Below, one piece after another: positions 12,891 to 25,700 of a stretch of 30,000 nt of DNA; within the stretch, counting starts at the first letter, position 1; each line of letters begins with the position of its first letter. Origin of the DNA: Anaeromyces robustus (lineage: Eukaryota; Neocallimastigomycota; Neocallimastigomycetes; Neocallimastigales; Neocallimastigaceae); contig MCFG01000404.1 in assembly GCA_002104895.1 (NCBI GenBank), positions 1 through 30,000 of the forward strand, given 5' to 3'. Below the pieces are notes generated by a model. That model was not told the DNA's origin and ran no database searches. It saw only the letters and a program-made list of their open reading frames with translations. A program made the translations under genes and the position numbers.

Positions 12891-13549
12891 ATTTCTATTT
12901 ATTTACTTTTCTGTAAGCTTTTTTCAAATCAGCTTCTGAAGCATCTTTTGAAATACCAAATAATTCATAATAATCTTTACAATTCTTAATTTTTTCAACT
13001 TCTTCTAATTGTTCTTTAGTATAATTTTTATTTTGAAGACCTTTTATTTTATTAATTTACGTTATTAATTTATTATAAATGATATTAATGTAAAATAGGT
13101 TTTACATTTTATTTTTTTTATATTATTTTTGAAATAATACATATATGTATATATAAATAAGATATTAAAACAAAAATTATATATAAATTATTTAGTATAT
13201 GAATCTTTTAAGTTTAAATATATTTATATTATAAGTTTCAAAAATAGATGTAATATTTGATATATATCAGTTTAATAATAATATTAATATATAAATATTA
13301 ACCTGGTTTACTATCTTCACGAGTACTCGTATCTGCTTTTTTTCTATTACGAAGACCTTCAGTAGAAGCAGGTTCAGGTTTTTTATCTTTATTTTCTTTT
13401 AACGTTCTTAACCAATTTTTACCTTCTGGAGTTTCATATAATGAAATTGATTTATTTGCAAATTTTAAAGCTTTTTCATAATTTCCTTCAGCAAAATATT
13501 TTTTTGATATATCTATGCATCTTAAAGCCTCTCCTTTATTAACTTCCAT
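11763..13549 (-). CDS. DNAJB12/14-type ER membrane J-domain co-chaperone
   Basis: A 375-aa protein from five exons read on the minus strand: 13549-13303, 13040-12907, 12827-12767, 12621-12424 and 12250-11763. The N-terminus (MEVNKGEALRCIDISKKYF) follows the DNAJB12 family start, with its TPR-like helical pair. The J domain spans about 104-170 (KDYYELFGI start, HPD at 133-135, AFAVLSDPEKRRQYD end). Next come a Gly/Phe-poor linker with a Q5 run, one transmembrane helix at about 246-267 (LLYTFFQLLPLILLLIVSL), and a C-terminal domain of the DUF1977 type. Family knowledge: the J domain faces the cytosol and recruits Hsp70 to ER membrane clients for folding or ER-associated degradation. Length equals common DNAJB12 isoforms. 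The HPD motif is intact. The yeast counterpart would be Hlj1-like. Exon phases are 1, 0, 1, 1 and rejoin without a stop. Confidence 0.93.
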
Positions 13550-15449
13550 TTTGAATTAATTGTATTACTGTTTAAATATTATTATTATTCTTTTCTTTTT
13601 TTTTTTTTTTTTTTTTTTGTATTATTAAATAATAAATAAATATATATTTGTTTTCTTAAATTATTTGAGATTATTGCTATTTTTTATAAATTTATAGATT
13701 GAATTAGACAATAAAATTTTATTTTATTTTATTTTATTTTATTTTATTTTCAATGATTAAGTTATTTTATTTTATTCTTTTGTAGTCCTGTTTTTATTAA
13801 TTCAAAATAATTTTGATATATATAAATAAAAAATATATAATAAATAAAAGATTAATAAATTATAATTAATATAAAAATATATATTTAAAATTTCATTTTA
13901 TTTTTATTTCAATTTTTATCACTATTATTTCATTTTATTTTTCTTATAGAATCATTTTTATTTAATAAAGACTTATTGTTTTTTCTTCATTTGTTTAAGA
14001 AATATCGATTTATAATATCAACATTATTTCATTTTTGAATGATTATTATGTATTCATATTGATGTTTTATTCACTATGGTTTATTATTTTATTTTTTTAT
14101 TTTATTTTTTTTATTTTACTTTTACTTTTAATATTTATATAAAAAATATTAAAAAAAACAATAAAACAATATATAATCTTACTTCTTATTATTTTATAAT
14201 TAGTTTTATTATTAGTTTTAATTTCTTTTTCTTTTTTTAAAAATATTTATTTGCTTTTTTTTTTTTTACTGTTATATTTATAGTTATGTTTTTGTTTTTA
14301 TTTTGATTTTTGTTATATTATTTATTTTAATTTTATATTATTGTTTTTTATTATTGTTATTATTATTAGTGTTTCAATTGGTTTTTATTATTAAAAAAAT
14401 TATTAATTATTTGAATTTAAAAATTTTTATTATTAATTTTTTTGATATTATGTTTATTATAAATTTTTATTTTTAAGACAACCATAATTAGTTATTATTA
14501 TAATTTGTTATAATGAAAAATAATAAAAAAAATTTTATTAAATACCAATTATTTTTTTATTGAAATTAAAAAATAAATAAGAAAAAAAATATAAATAAAT
14601 TTTTATAGTCTCACGATTTTTTTTTTTTTTCTTATTTATTCTTTACTTCTTTTATTTTATTTTTATTTTAACAGAAAGAATATAATGGATAATAATTTAA
14701 AATAGAAACGAAACAAAAATTGTTATATAATAAAAAAATTAATAAATATATTAAATATAATAAATATATTATAAAATATATTATAAAATATATTTGATAT
14801 ATTAAAATATTTATATAATAAGTAATTTTAAATTTTTTTTTTTTTTTTGATTAAATATTATTTGCTAAGGACTATTTATTATTATTATTATTTTTGTTTC
14901 TTCATATACATTTAAATTTTTAAAGATTAAAATAGGTTAGAATAAAAGATTTATACTATGTAATCAAACCAATATAAAAGTCATTTTATATATAAAGTAT
15001 TTGAATAATCATGTTATTTCATAAAGAGTAAAAATAATTTAAAATCATTCACCTTCTTTTATATATTTAATTTTACATAATTTTTAGTTTTATATACATT
15101 ACGTATTTAATGATATTTATTTTAACGTAATAATTATTATAACGTATTAAAATTATAATTATTCCACAATGTATTTAACTAATTATCAAATACTTTAATT
15201 CATAGCTAATTTATTTACTTTTCCAATTTTTAAAATGAAAATAAGAAAAAAAAAGTTAAAAAATAAAATAACAAAAGGAAGGAATATCATAAAAAAGATA
15301 GAAAAAAAGATATTTATAATAATATATTTATAAAAAAATTTTTTTATTTTTAGATGATATATTTCTATTTTATTACTATTATAATTATTAAAATAAAAAA
15401 AATATTTTTTATGTATATATTCGAAAATTATATTTTGATATAGATATAA

Positions 15450-15491
<42 letters not shown>

Positions 15492-15538
15492 CTGGCTATA
15501 TTATAAAAACTAAAAACAATAATAAATATTATTTACAT
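13550..15538. other. Gene-free AT-rich intergenic region
   Basis: About 2 kb lies between the DnaJ start (minus strand) and the Swi5 stop codon. Visible structure is low-complexity: a T-rich run just upstream of the DnaJ ATG near 13601, (TTTTA)n near 13719-13750 and (ATT)n near 15452-15488. The DnaJ promoter should lie in the first few hundred bases. No open frame with protein-like composition was seen on either strand. Confidence 0.6.
13719..13750. repeat. (TTTTA)n pentanucleotide repeat
   Basis: About six ATTTT units in a row, about 170 bases upstream of the DnaJ start codon. It is ordinary microsatellite sequence for this genome. Confidence 0.8.
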
Positions 15539-16477
15539 TTAATCTTCTAAATCCATATTATATTCTGAATATATGCTTTTGGTTGTTGTTCCTTCTAATT
15601 CAGCTAATCTTCCCATTAAAATTTGCTAAGTAATAAATTTAGAAAAAAAATATTTAATTCTTCTTATTATTATATATAGTATATAATACTTTATGTATAA
15701 TTCATTATAGTATATTTTTTTAAACTTGAAATAATAATTACCCCTGCATCTTTAACTTCATTATAATTATGTAATAAATTAATATACTCTTCATATTCTG
15801 GTAAATATTCTCTTATTTAAGTATATTAAATAAAAAAAAATAAGTAAAAAGAATTGTAAATGTTTAATTTTTTTTTTTTTTAAAAAAAAAAAAAAATCTA
15901 TTCAATATTCAAAATAAAAATATTTTTATTATATTATAAATTGTATCTATATATATTACTCATAGTTTTTGTCAATTTCACCCATATCTAATAATTTTTG
16001 TTTTAATTCTTCAATTTCTGCATTAATTTTTATTTTCTCTTGTTCTTCTTCCTTTTTTTTTAATAATTCTTGAACATTTATATCGATACCTTTTGGTGTA
16101 AGCCAAATAACTTGATATTCCTCCTTTATTATTATATTTCTATAACATGTATATTTATATATATATGTAATAAAAAATCGAAAAATATAAAAAAGAAAAA
16201 TAAATTTAAAATTTTATTAAATTTTTCTTAAGTATTAAATTAAATAAAATAAAAATTATATATATTATTATAAAATAAAATAAAAAAATATATTTTATTT
16301 TATATTATTATTATTATTATTATTACTATTTTACATTATATCTTTTTCTTTTAACTCATTTAATGAATTTTCGGTATAATTTTTTAAATTTTGAATTTCT
16401 GCTAAGCTAATAGGTCTTCCATGATATGTTGATTTTAAATTATCTAATAAACTTAGTGAGCCATCGGAAAGTTCCAT
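15539..16477 (-). CDS. SWI5: Swi5/Sae3-family recombination mediator with N-terminal extension
   Basis: A 159-aa protein from four minus-strand exons: 16477-16335, 16139-15960, 15811-15742 and 15625-15539. The C-terminal 40 residues carry the Swi5 signature: LLHNYNEVKDAG at 120-131, then QILMGRLAELEGTTTKSIY and a terminal MDLED, closely matching the family's YNE-I/V-KD-x-G and LLGKLAE blocks. Family knowledge: Swi5 pairs with Sfr1 (Sae3 with Mei5) to stabilise Rad51 or Dmc1 filaments during strand exchange in the nucleus. Residues 1-107 are not recognised. They include a coiled-coil-prone stretch near 76-100 and the segment EYQVIWLTPKGIDI. The exon 2 acceptor is a judgement: using AG at 16140-16141 keeps the frame, whereas the AG nearer the coding segment does not. 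The N-terminal half could be lineage-specific or, less likely, a separate small gene. It is divergent from the BLOC1S2-like gene, 695 bases away. Confidence 0.83.
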
Positions 16478-17172
16478 TATATATATGATATGTTATTACT
16501 AAACTATTTGCAGTGTCTTTTTTTATAATGTATTGTCTTTTTGGAATATAATTTACTTTTCAAGTAAAAAAATTTTTATAAATAAATAATTATAATGTTT
16601 TTATTTTTATTTAATTTTTTGTTAAATTATTTTTGTATAGAATTTTTTCTCATTTGGTATTAATGTAATAATTAATTAAAAATATTCAATTAAAGCTAAG
16701 GATTTTCATAAACAAAATAAACATTTTTGAATTTAATATGAAATTAACTTTTTTCTTGAATACTATTAATTACTTTTTTTTTAGAATGCTATTAGTTATA
16801 TAAATAAGAAAGCATAGAAAAAAAAATTACGAATATTTTATTTTTTATTATAATAATATTAAAAATTTTAAAATATGTCATAAAAAACAATTATTACAAA
16901 TTAAAAATTTATTATTAAAAAAAAAAATTTTTTTTCTATTTCAAATAATAATAAAGTTTTTATTTTAATTTATTACTCTTTTTTTTTATTTTTTTTTTTA
17001 ATAAAAATAATGAATATTATTTTTTATTTCATTTAAAAATATCTTTTCCTTATTTTTTGTCTTCTAAATCTAAAAATTTAATTGACACTAATTATCATTG
17101 ATAAGTAAATATACAGGTTAATAACTCCATCATAATAATTAATTATAATAAATATTTTAAAAATAATCACAT
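16478..17172. promoter_or_regulatory. Divergent promoter region between SWI5 and BLOC1S2-like genes
   Basis: The two start codons point away from each other across 695 bases, so both promoters must lie here or the intervals overlap. The sequence is A/T-rich with poly-T and poly-A runs near 16905-17040. I cannot identify a specific TATA box or transcription-factor site in such composition. No exon candidate was seen. Confidence 0.5.
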
Positions 17173-18394
<1,222 letters not shown>

Positions 18395-19360
18395 ACTTAA
18401 AAACAAACGAACTTTTTTCAATATATGAATTGCATTATAATATAACCATCAGGAAAAGAACAAACAATAATAAATAATGTTTTATATACCAACTTCTGTA
18501 TTATAAATACAAAATAATAGAATTAACAAAACAATAGACATGTTAATTATATATGTTTCTATATATGTAAATACTTAATATATAATTTCATGATAATAGA
18601 TATAATTGTAAATATTGGATTATTTTCAAAATGATATATTTTATTATGATAAAGAAAAAAAATTAAAATATATTATTAGAATATATATTATTATATTCCA
18701 AAAATATATACAAAAGAGAAGCTTTGTTAATTATATACATAGTGTCAAAGTTAATTTTAGCCAAAATTATATTCATGAGATAATGAATATTATTAGTCAT
18801 TTTGTTAATAATATTTTATATACAGAATATCATACCAAGATTTCTAATAATTAAACTACCAGTAATGGTATTTTTTTGTATAAAAAAAAAATTACACAAT
18901 CTTATCATTAAATATTATCATAGATTTTGCTATTGAGTGAAATATTATACTCTGACACTAAAAAAGTATTAAAAATATTGTTATTTAAAAATATGTATAT
19001 ATTTATGATAAGTAGAATGTCTCTAGATCTCTAAACATGAAAATCGTTTTCTTTTAATTTATAACTACTAATATTTTTTTTTATATATTAATAATAAATA
19101 TCGAAGACAACAAAATATTAGAAGAGATTTAATTAGAAATACTATGAAATCTTATTCTTCATATAAATATTTAAAACTCAATTTAAAAAAAAAAAATTAT
19201 GTAGATTTGAAACAAAGTCATAAAATATATTTAAAGTACAATATTATTTTGAATAAAACTTTTAATATTAATTATATTTAATAATATTTATATAAATTAT
19301 TGTATTATAAACATATATATAAATACAAAAAAAAAAAAAAAATAGTTATAACAATAATTA

Positions 19361-19427
<67 letters not shown>

Positions 19428-19430
19428 ATA
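19361..19430. repeat. (TAAA)n microsatellite
   Basis: Seventy bases of uninterrupted TAAA/AAAT units, about 17 copies, in gene-free DNA. Confidence 0.95.
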
Positions 19431-20428
19431 TAATCAATATAATATGTAATAATAATAAATTGATTGTATTTTATTTTTTAAAAAATAATTATTAATAATA
19501 TTTAATATTATATTAAATAGTTACAAAACTATACCACTTTCATATTAAAAATATTAATATATATTATTATTTTCTGTTTTAAAATTTATAGAAATTATGA
19601 TTTTTTTATAAAAAAATTTTCGATTTTTTTCTTTTTAGTTAATTTTTTATTCCTCATATTGATTTTCAAGAAAAAAAAAATATGATTTGACAGTTCTTGA
19701 AAATGCTATACTTTTAATATTTTATACTTATTAAAACAACATTAACAGTATTAAATATACTTTTATCAACATTTTTCCAAATATTGAAATTATATAATAA
19801 ACTAAAATATAATATAAAATGTTTCTAATGTAATTAAAAGATTCATAAAATGAGATGTTAATTATAATATGCCAGTATCAGTGATACAATTATTATCATT
19901 TTTTTCAGATTGTAAAAAGACTAATTTTAAATATTATTAAGAAAAATATAATTTATATTATTATAAGAATTTTTTGATATTTTTAAATAGTTATATCTTC
20001 TAACATTTTAATAATATGACAAAAATATTTTTTTTATTTATATAAACATTTTTATATTATTTTTGTAAAAAAAAATTTTATACATATATTTTTATCATCC
20101 ACTATTAAAATTAGAATAAAATTAATAAAACAATTATTCTTCATTTTTCATATTAATACATAACACAATTATATATAATAAATACAAAAATATATCAGTT
20201 AATTTGAAAAATTTTAATATTTAAATTATAAATCATATAAATCAGCAAATAATCATTTAAGAAAATTTTTGAACATTTGTTTATTTGAACTTTTCTTCTT
20301 TTAAATTATTTTTTCTAAACTATATAGTTTATATATAATATATATTTTCAAGCTTTTATAGTTTAATAGTTAATATAATTAAGATATTTATATAGATATA
20401 ATATAGCAAAATTATTATTATTATTTTC

Positions 20429-20476
20429 TCTTTATAGAATTTCTTAATTATTCATAATTAAGAAATTCTATAAAGA
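20429..20476. repeat. Perfect 22-bp inverted repeat with 4-base loop
   Basis: Arms at 20429-20450 and 20455-20476 are perfect reverse complements around the loop TTCA. The arms contain TATAGAATTTCTTAATTA. After one mismatch the T-rich and A-rich flanks pair for a few more bases. Such a hairpin could be a folded mobile-element remnant, a small-RNA precursor or a replication-slippage product. Nothing in the sequence decides which. Confidence 0.88.
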
Positions 20477-20639
20477 AAAAAAAAATTAAAAACTATTGTT
20501 ATTTATTATTCTAACAATTAATTATTTAAATATATTAAGCTTTTACATGTAACATTTATTATTTAAATACAAATAACTTCTTTATAAAAAAAGAGTTAAC
20601 TATAATTAATAATAAAAAAAAAAAAGATTTTAATAAATT

Positions 20640-20771
20640 AATATTATAATTAATTAAATTATTAATATAACCATTTTCAGTAATTCAAAAAAAGAAATTT
20701 CGAACAATATTATAATTAATTAAATTATTAATATAACCATTTTCAGTAATTCAAAAAAAGAAATTTCGAAC
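20640..20771. repeat. Perfect 66-bp tandem duplication
   Basis: Two identical 66-base units at 20640-20705 and 20706-20771, each ending in AAGAAATTTCGAAC and containing CCATTTTCAGTAATTC. Complete identity in a region where other repeats have drifted suggests a recent duplication. Confidence 0.95.
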
Positions 20772-20818
20772 TTAATGGTATTATAAAAATAAAAATAAAG
20801 TTGAAAAATAATTATAAT

Positions 20819-21077
20819 AATAATTTTGATGTTTCACGAAAAAAAAAAAAAAAATTATTAATAATAACTTCAGAAATAAAAGTATAATCAATCATAAAAT
20901 GTACCAATATAATATTATTATAATATAATAATAATAAGTTAAAATAATATTTTTATAATTATCATAAATAATATTTATTATATAATGAATTATTGGTACA
21001 TGTAAGAAGTAGACTAATTTACATACATTAAATAATTTTGATGTTTCACAAAAAAAAATTATTAATAATAATTATTA
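20819..21077. repeat. Near-identical direct repeats of about 47-50 bp flanking a small element
   Basis: Copies at 20819-20868 and 21031-21077 both read AATAATTTTGATGTTTCAC, then an A-run, then ATTATTAATAATAA. They differ in A-run length and at one base after CAC (G versus A). They bracket the 103-bp inverted-repeat element at 20899-21001 and end just upstream of the 18S relic. They are too long for ordinary target-site duplications, so segmental duplication is more likely. Confidence 0.8.
20899..21001. mobile_element. MITE-like element with 11-bp terminal inverted repeats
   Basis: ATGTACCAATA at 20899-20909 is matched by its exact reverse complement at 20991-21001, enclosing about 80 bases of A/T-only DNA that is itself partly self-complementary. 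No coding capacity and no clear short target-site duplication was seen. The size and structure resemble a miniature inverted-repeat element, but a chance long hairpin is possible in this composition. Confidence 0.4.
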
Positions 21078-21109
21078 ATTATTATTGCAATTTCTAAAAT
21101 ATAAAAATA

Positions 21110-21322
21110 GGAAGGTTCAGGTAATCTTTTGAAACTTCATCGTGCTGGGGATAGTCCATTATTATTATTTTTGAACTTCAATGAGGAATTTCTAGTAAGG
21201 ATGAGTCATAAACTCGTGTTGATAACGTTCCTACCCTTTGTACACACCACCCACGACTACCGATTGAATGACTTAGTGAATCTTTTGGATTGGCTTTCTC
21301 TTTCTGGCAACAGAATTTGATC
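21110..21322 (+). pseudogene. Decayed 3' fragment of nuclear 18S rRNA
   Basis: The segment stands out by its much higher G+C. It follows the conserved 3' part of eukaryotic 18S rRNA in order: GGTAATCTTTTGAAACTTC, then CGTGCTGGGGATAG, then GAGGAATTTCTAGTAAG, then CCCTTTGTACACACCACCC, then GACTACCGATTGAATGACTT, then GGATTGGCTTTCT and GGCAACAG. These blocks are recalled family landmarks, not an alignment. Many differences are C to T or G to A; the normally invariant CACCGCCC reads CACCACCC, and about three bases are missing just after it. Only about 210 bases are present with no flanking 18S or ITS, so it is not functional. The open frame across it is meaningless. Confidence 0.9.
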
Positions 21323-21638
21323 TTTTATTTTATATTTTCTTTTAATCTTATTAAAAGTAATAATATTAATATATCATTTATATAAATTTATATTTCAAAG
21401 ATTACATTTATTATTAAAAACTTTATATTTATTCTCAATATATACCAGAAATAAAATAAACAAAATAATATAAAATGAAACAGAAACATATGTATTACTA
21501 TTTAATTACCTTTATACCAATGATAATAAATTTTAATCTATTATTATTATTTTATATAAAATATAAAAAATAATAATTAATAATATTTTTTTTTAAATAA
21601 TTTTATTAATTATTATATAATAATTTAGATATTTAAAA

Positions 21639-21686
21639 AGAATATTCTATAGATCTAAGTAGAGAATATTCTATAAATCTAAATAT
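21639..21686. repeat. 24-bp tandem duplication
   Basis: AGAATATTCTATAGATCTAA at 21639 recurs 24 bases later as AGAATATTCTATAAATCTAA. There is a G/A difference at one position within the matching core and another near the unit end, again transitions. Confidence 0.8.
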
Positions 21687-22719
21687 TGATTGGATATGAT
21701 TGGGTTGATTATTCATTTTTTATAAAAAGGTAATTATTATTTAAAATTCTATAAATTATATAGACAATTATTACATATAAAAAGTTATTCATAAATATAA
21801 TAATAAAAAGTTATTCAGTAAAAAATAATTTTGTTATTTGTTATTATAAACAATTATTTTTGAAATAAATAAGTTTGATTTCAATTATTTATATTTATTT
21901 GATAGTTATTTATTTATTTATCCATTATTTATTAATTATGAAAATGTAATATTTTATTAAAGTCAATAAATAAAAAAAAATGTTACAAAAAAGAGAAACA
22001 TTTTTTTTTCAATCATTATACAAATATTAATTTTGATACTTTTTTATTACAAATAATATTTTGATTAATTAAAATTTTAATTATTATTTTTTTTAAAAGA
22101 TGGATGGTGTTACAAAAATGATTTCTAAAAAAAATTTTTTTTTATTAATACTGTTAAAACTTTTTTTATTATTATTATAACTTAGAAAAAAAAATTGTAT
22201 TATTTTTAAAATATTTTTTTTGTAACTATTGTATACAAAATTAATAATAAACTTTTTTTTATCTATATAGAATAGAAAAGTTTAATAATAATAATAATTA
22301 ATACATTGAACTTTCAATTATATTTTTTAAAATTTAAAAAAAAAAATTCTTATATAAAGAAAAACTTAATACTTTTTTTTAATAACAAAAAAATTTTTTT
22401 ATTTTTAAAAAGGTAGATTGTATAAAGTGTCTTTAAAAAAGAAAAAAGAAAAGAAAAAAAAAGAAAAAAAAACACTTTTACAACTTAAAAGATATAGTTG
22501 AAAAATTAGTGAATATTATAACAACTATACTAGATATATTTATTAATAATGTTAAATTAATTTCTTAAAAATTAAAAAAAAATAAAAAAATAAATAAAAT
22601 AAATAAAATAAAAATAAAATAAAATTAAAATTGAAACATAATAATAATAATTATAATAATAAATATAACAATAAAATAAAAAATAAAAAAATATATAACA
22701 AAAAAATATTAAATTCAGA

Positions 22720-25700
22720 ATGAATTGGAAATTTTTAGTATTATTTTTCACATATATTATTATAGTATATTGTGAATATATTGATTACGCTGTAGAAGAA
22801 CTTGCAGCATTAGTTCTTTCTGCAGGTAATGAAGATGGATCTATTGCTAAAGAAGCTATTCCTTATGTTGAAAGTGAAAGTGATGTAAAAACTAGACCAA
22901 TTCTCATTGATGTTACTGATATTGAAACTGGGGGAGTATACCTAGATATTCAAGAAATTATCCCAAGTTTAAGAGGTTTAGAAGGTGATGAATTAGAGAA
23001 AAAGTTTAAAGAATTATATGACCTTGCTACTGTAGTTTTTAATACTTTCATGGATCCTGATACAGAAGAACAAGATCGTCCAGGAAATATTAATACATAT
23101 GATGTTCTTAGAGATATCATTACAACAAAAGATAAAAGTGAATCTATTGGTTTATGTAACAATAACGTAAAAACTAGAATTATTTTTGTACCTAATGATT
23201 CCGATATCACTATGATGAAGCATTTTATATACAATGCAGAAAAAAGTGATTTTATTAATATTGATATTAATGATTTTGATAAATTAAGTAAAGATATAAC
23301 ATCATCATGGAAATCTGGAGAATTTCCTCTTATTTCAGAAGAATTTAGTAAAGCTATTACTATAAAATGTATCTTAGAATGGTCTTGTAGAAAAAACTTT
23401 ATAGTTGAAGAGGATAGTAATTATGATGTTATTGAATATCTTGACAATATAGCTTTCAATATTATTGAAACTACTGATGAAAATGGTCATTTACACTATA
23501 CTTTAATTTTAATTAATGATAATAAAAATCTAATATATAATGCATTTACTCTTGAATATGATGGAAAAAAATATACTACGGATGAAAAATTCCCTCCAAA
23601 ATACATTGATTATGGTTATATTAGTTATAATGTTGGTGGATATCATATTACTCTCAATGAAGAAACAAATAATATAGAAAGAGATGGTATTCGTCTTATT
23701 TCAGCATGTGGTATTAGTTTCGTAAATCAAGATGAAAATACTAATAAACAACAATTCTTAACACCTAAAGATTATACCATAGATGGTAATGATAATGCTG
23801 TTGAAGGTATTTTATTAACCGCTAATTTTGCTAATGAAAGAGTTTTTAAATCTTTCAATAAAGGAGAGAATGAAGCTAATATTATTTGTGATAGATATGA
23901 TAGAACTTATGCTACTTTAAAAATGATGTCAAAACGTTTCATAGAAAAAAGATTAAACTTTAAGAATAGTGATAGTTTAACTTCAAAGCAATTATTAGAT
24001 TTGAATGCCATTTATCAACTTATGGCCATTAAAGATATATTCATAGATCCATTGAATTATTACCAAAATGGTATGTTACATTACAGTAATAATCATTATC
24101 TCCAATATATGAATCAAATGGCTGACTTTGAAGAATCAAGATATTTAGCATCATATACTCAATCTAAATCCAATATTTTATTAGGATCTGAAGCTTCTGG
24201 TTTAAAAAATTTTGCAGCTCCAGTAACAGCTTATGATTTAAATGGATCTTATGAAAAAGCTAATCAAAATATTACTAATTATATTAAAATGTTAAGTAAA
24301 AGAAGTTTCCAATATATTGGACTGGAAAAGAGAGAATCAGAAGAAACCACTTTAATCAATAATTGGATTGCACTTGCTCAAAAATATGAACAAATTTATA
24401 CAGAACTTAAAACCATGGATTATTATGTCAGTGTAAACTTTTTAACTTATTTCTATGAAGCCTTAAAAGAATTTAGTAATAGATTTAGTAATGGTTCCTT
24501 AAAATCACGTACTATTGATCAATCTAAATTATTAACTTTAGAAACCTATTTCAATGGTTGTTTAAGAATACATGGAGAAGTATTTGGATTAGATTCTTTA
24601 ATGGATGAAAATGGAAGATATTTATTTAGAAATTTACCTCATATTAATATTGAAGCTAGTAAAAATTTAAAACTTCTTACTAATTTATATGAAAGTACAT
24701 TAACAGATATTTTAAGAATGATTGATGATTCTACATCAACTACTTTTATTAATACATCCTTTAGATATCAATCAGATTCTGAAGAAGGTTTATACAAAAG
24801 AGGTGAAAATAATTCTAAAAATATTGAAATCAATGAAGATCAAATTATTAATGAAATTAATGATATAGATCATAATAATTTAGCTATTGATGAAAGATTA
24901 TGGGATATTATTTTAGATGTTAGAGAAATTGTAAATGCTATAGAAATCCATAATAATGATGAAAGAACTCCAATCAATGGTTCAGGTGCATTTATTAAAT
25001 TATATAGAGCATTAATTGAAAAATATAAAGAGGCTTATCCATATGATACAGAAGTTAGTGGAATGAATACTGATAAAAGAGAAAATGAACCTGATACTAA
25101 ATTGACTTTAGAAAGTATTTTAGATAAAATTGACGAAAATGATGATTTATATAATTATATTCTTAATGATATTAGTTCTACAAATTATTTAAGACAAATA
25201 TTTACTTATATTAGATTGGAACTTACTGATATGTATAATACTAAAGAAGATATTGATGGTGATACTTATAAAAAACTTAAAGATTTAGGAGATAAACTTG
25301 ACATCAAACTTGATAAATATATTGATTATCCAAGTCATAAAGGTCATGAAGAAGAAGGTGAACATTTACTTGAAGCCGTTACTAATTATAATGAATTAAT
25401 TGTATATCTTTATAGTAATGGTATTATTGATTATACTATTAAACCACTTGATCCACTTGATCCAGAAGATTTCCTTGAACAAATGGAATATATTCGTGTC
25501 TATAATTTAATTGAAGGTATAAGTAAAATTATGAGAACTAATCCAGAAATATTTAAACTTGATGAGGATAAAAATACCGAATTTCAAAATTATTTAGAAA
25601 CCAATAGTAATATAGCTTTTTATCGTTACTTTAATGAAAATACTAAAGTTGTTGAGCCAAGTGCTAGTGATTATTCAAAAATTTTGGGTGAAGAAGTTGA

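Larger units (their letters stand above)
18395..22719. other. 4.3-kb gene-free block rich in small repeats and relics
   Basis: No recognisable gene lies between the BLOC1S2-like stop and the secreted-protein start. It holds a (TAAA)n tract, a long hairpin, a perfect 66-bp duplication, a MITE-like element flanked by direct repeats, an 18S rRNA relic and a 24-bp tandem duplication, listed separately. 18401-19060 is slightly more complex sequence than its surroundings but gives no convincing protein. The final 300 bases before 22720, purine-rich and A-rich, probably include the leader of the secreted-protein gene. Confidence 0.6.

Noticed and set aside
16117-16139. Alternative acceptor for SWI5 exon 2 at the AAAG next to GAGGAATAT
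   Set aside because: It would put the conserved exon out of frame with the only usable exon 1 donor; the upstream TATAG keeps the frame.
18615-18854. 79-aa plus-strand frame, possible small gene or transposon remnant
   Set aside because: Composition is Ile/Asn/Tyr/Lys as expected from random AT-rich DNA, no family recognised, no splice partners or start context.
21129-21320. 63-aa open frame with unusually normal base composition
   Set aside because: The DNA matches conserved 18S rRNA blocks along its length; the frame is an accident of the rRNA relic.
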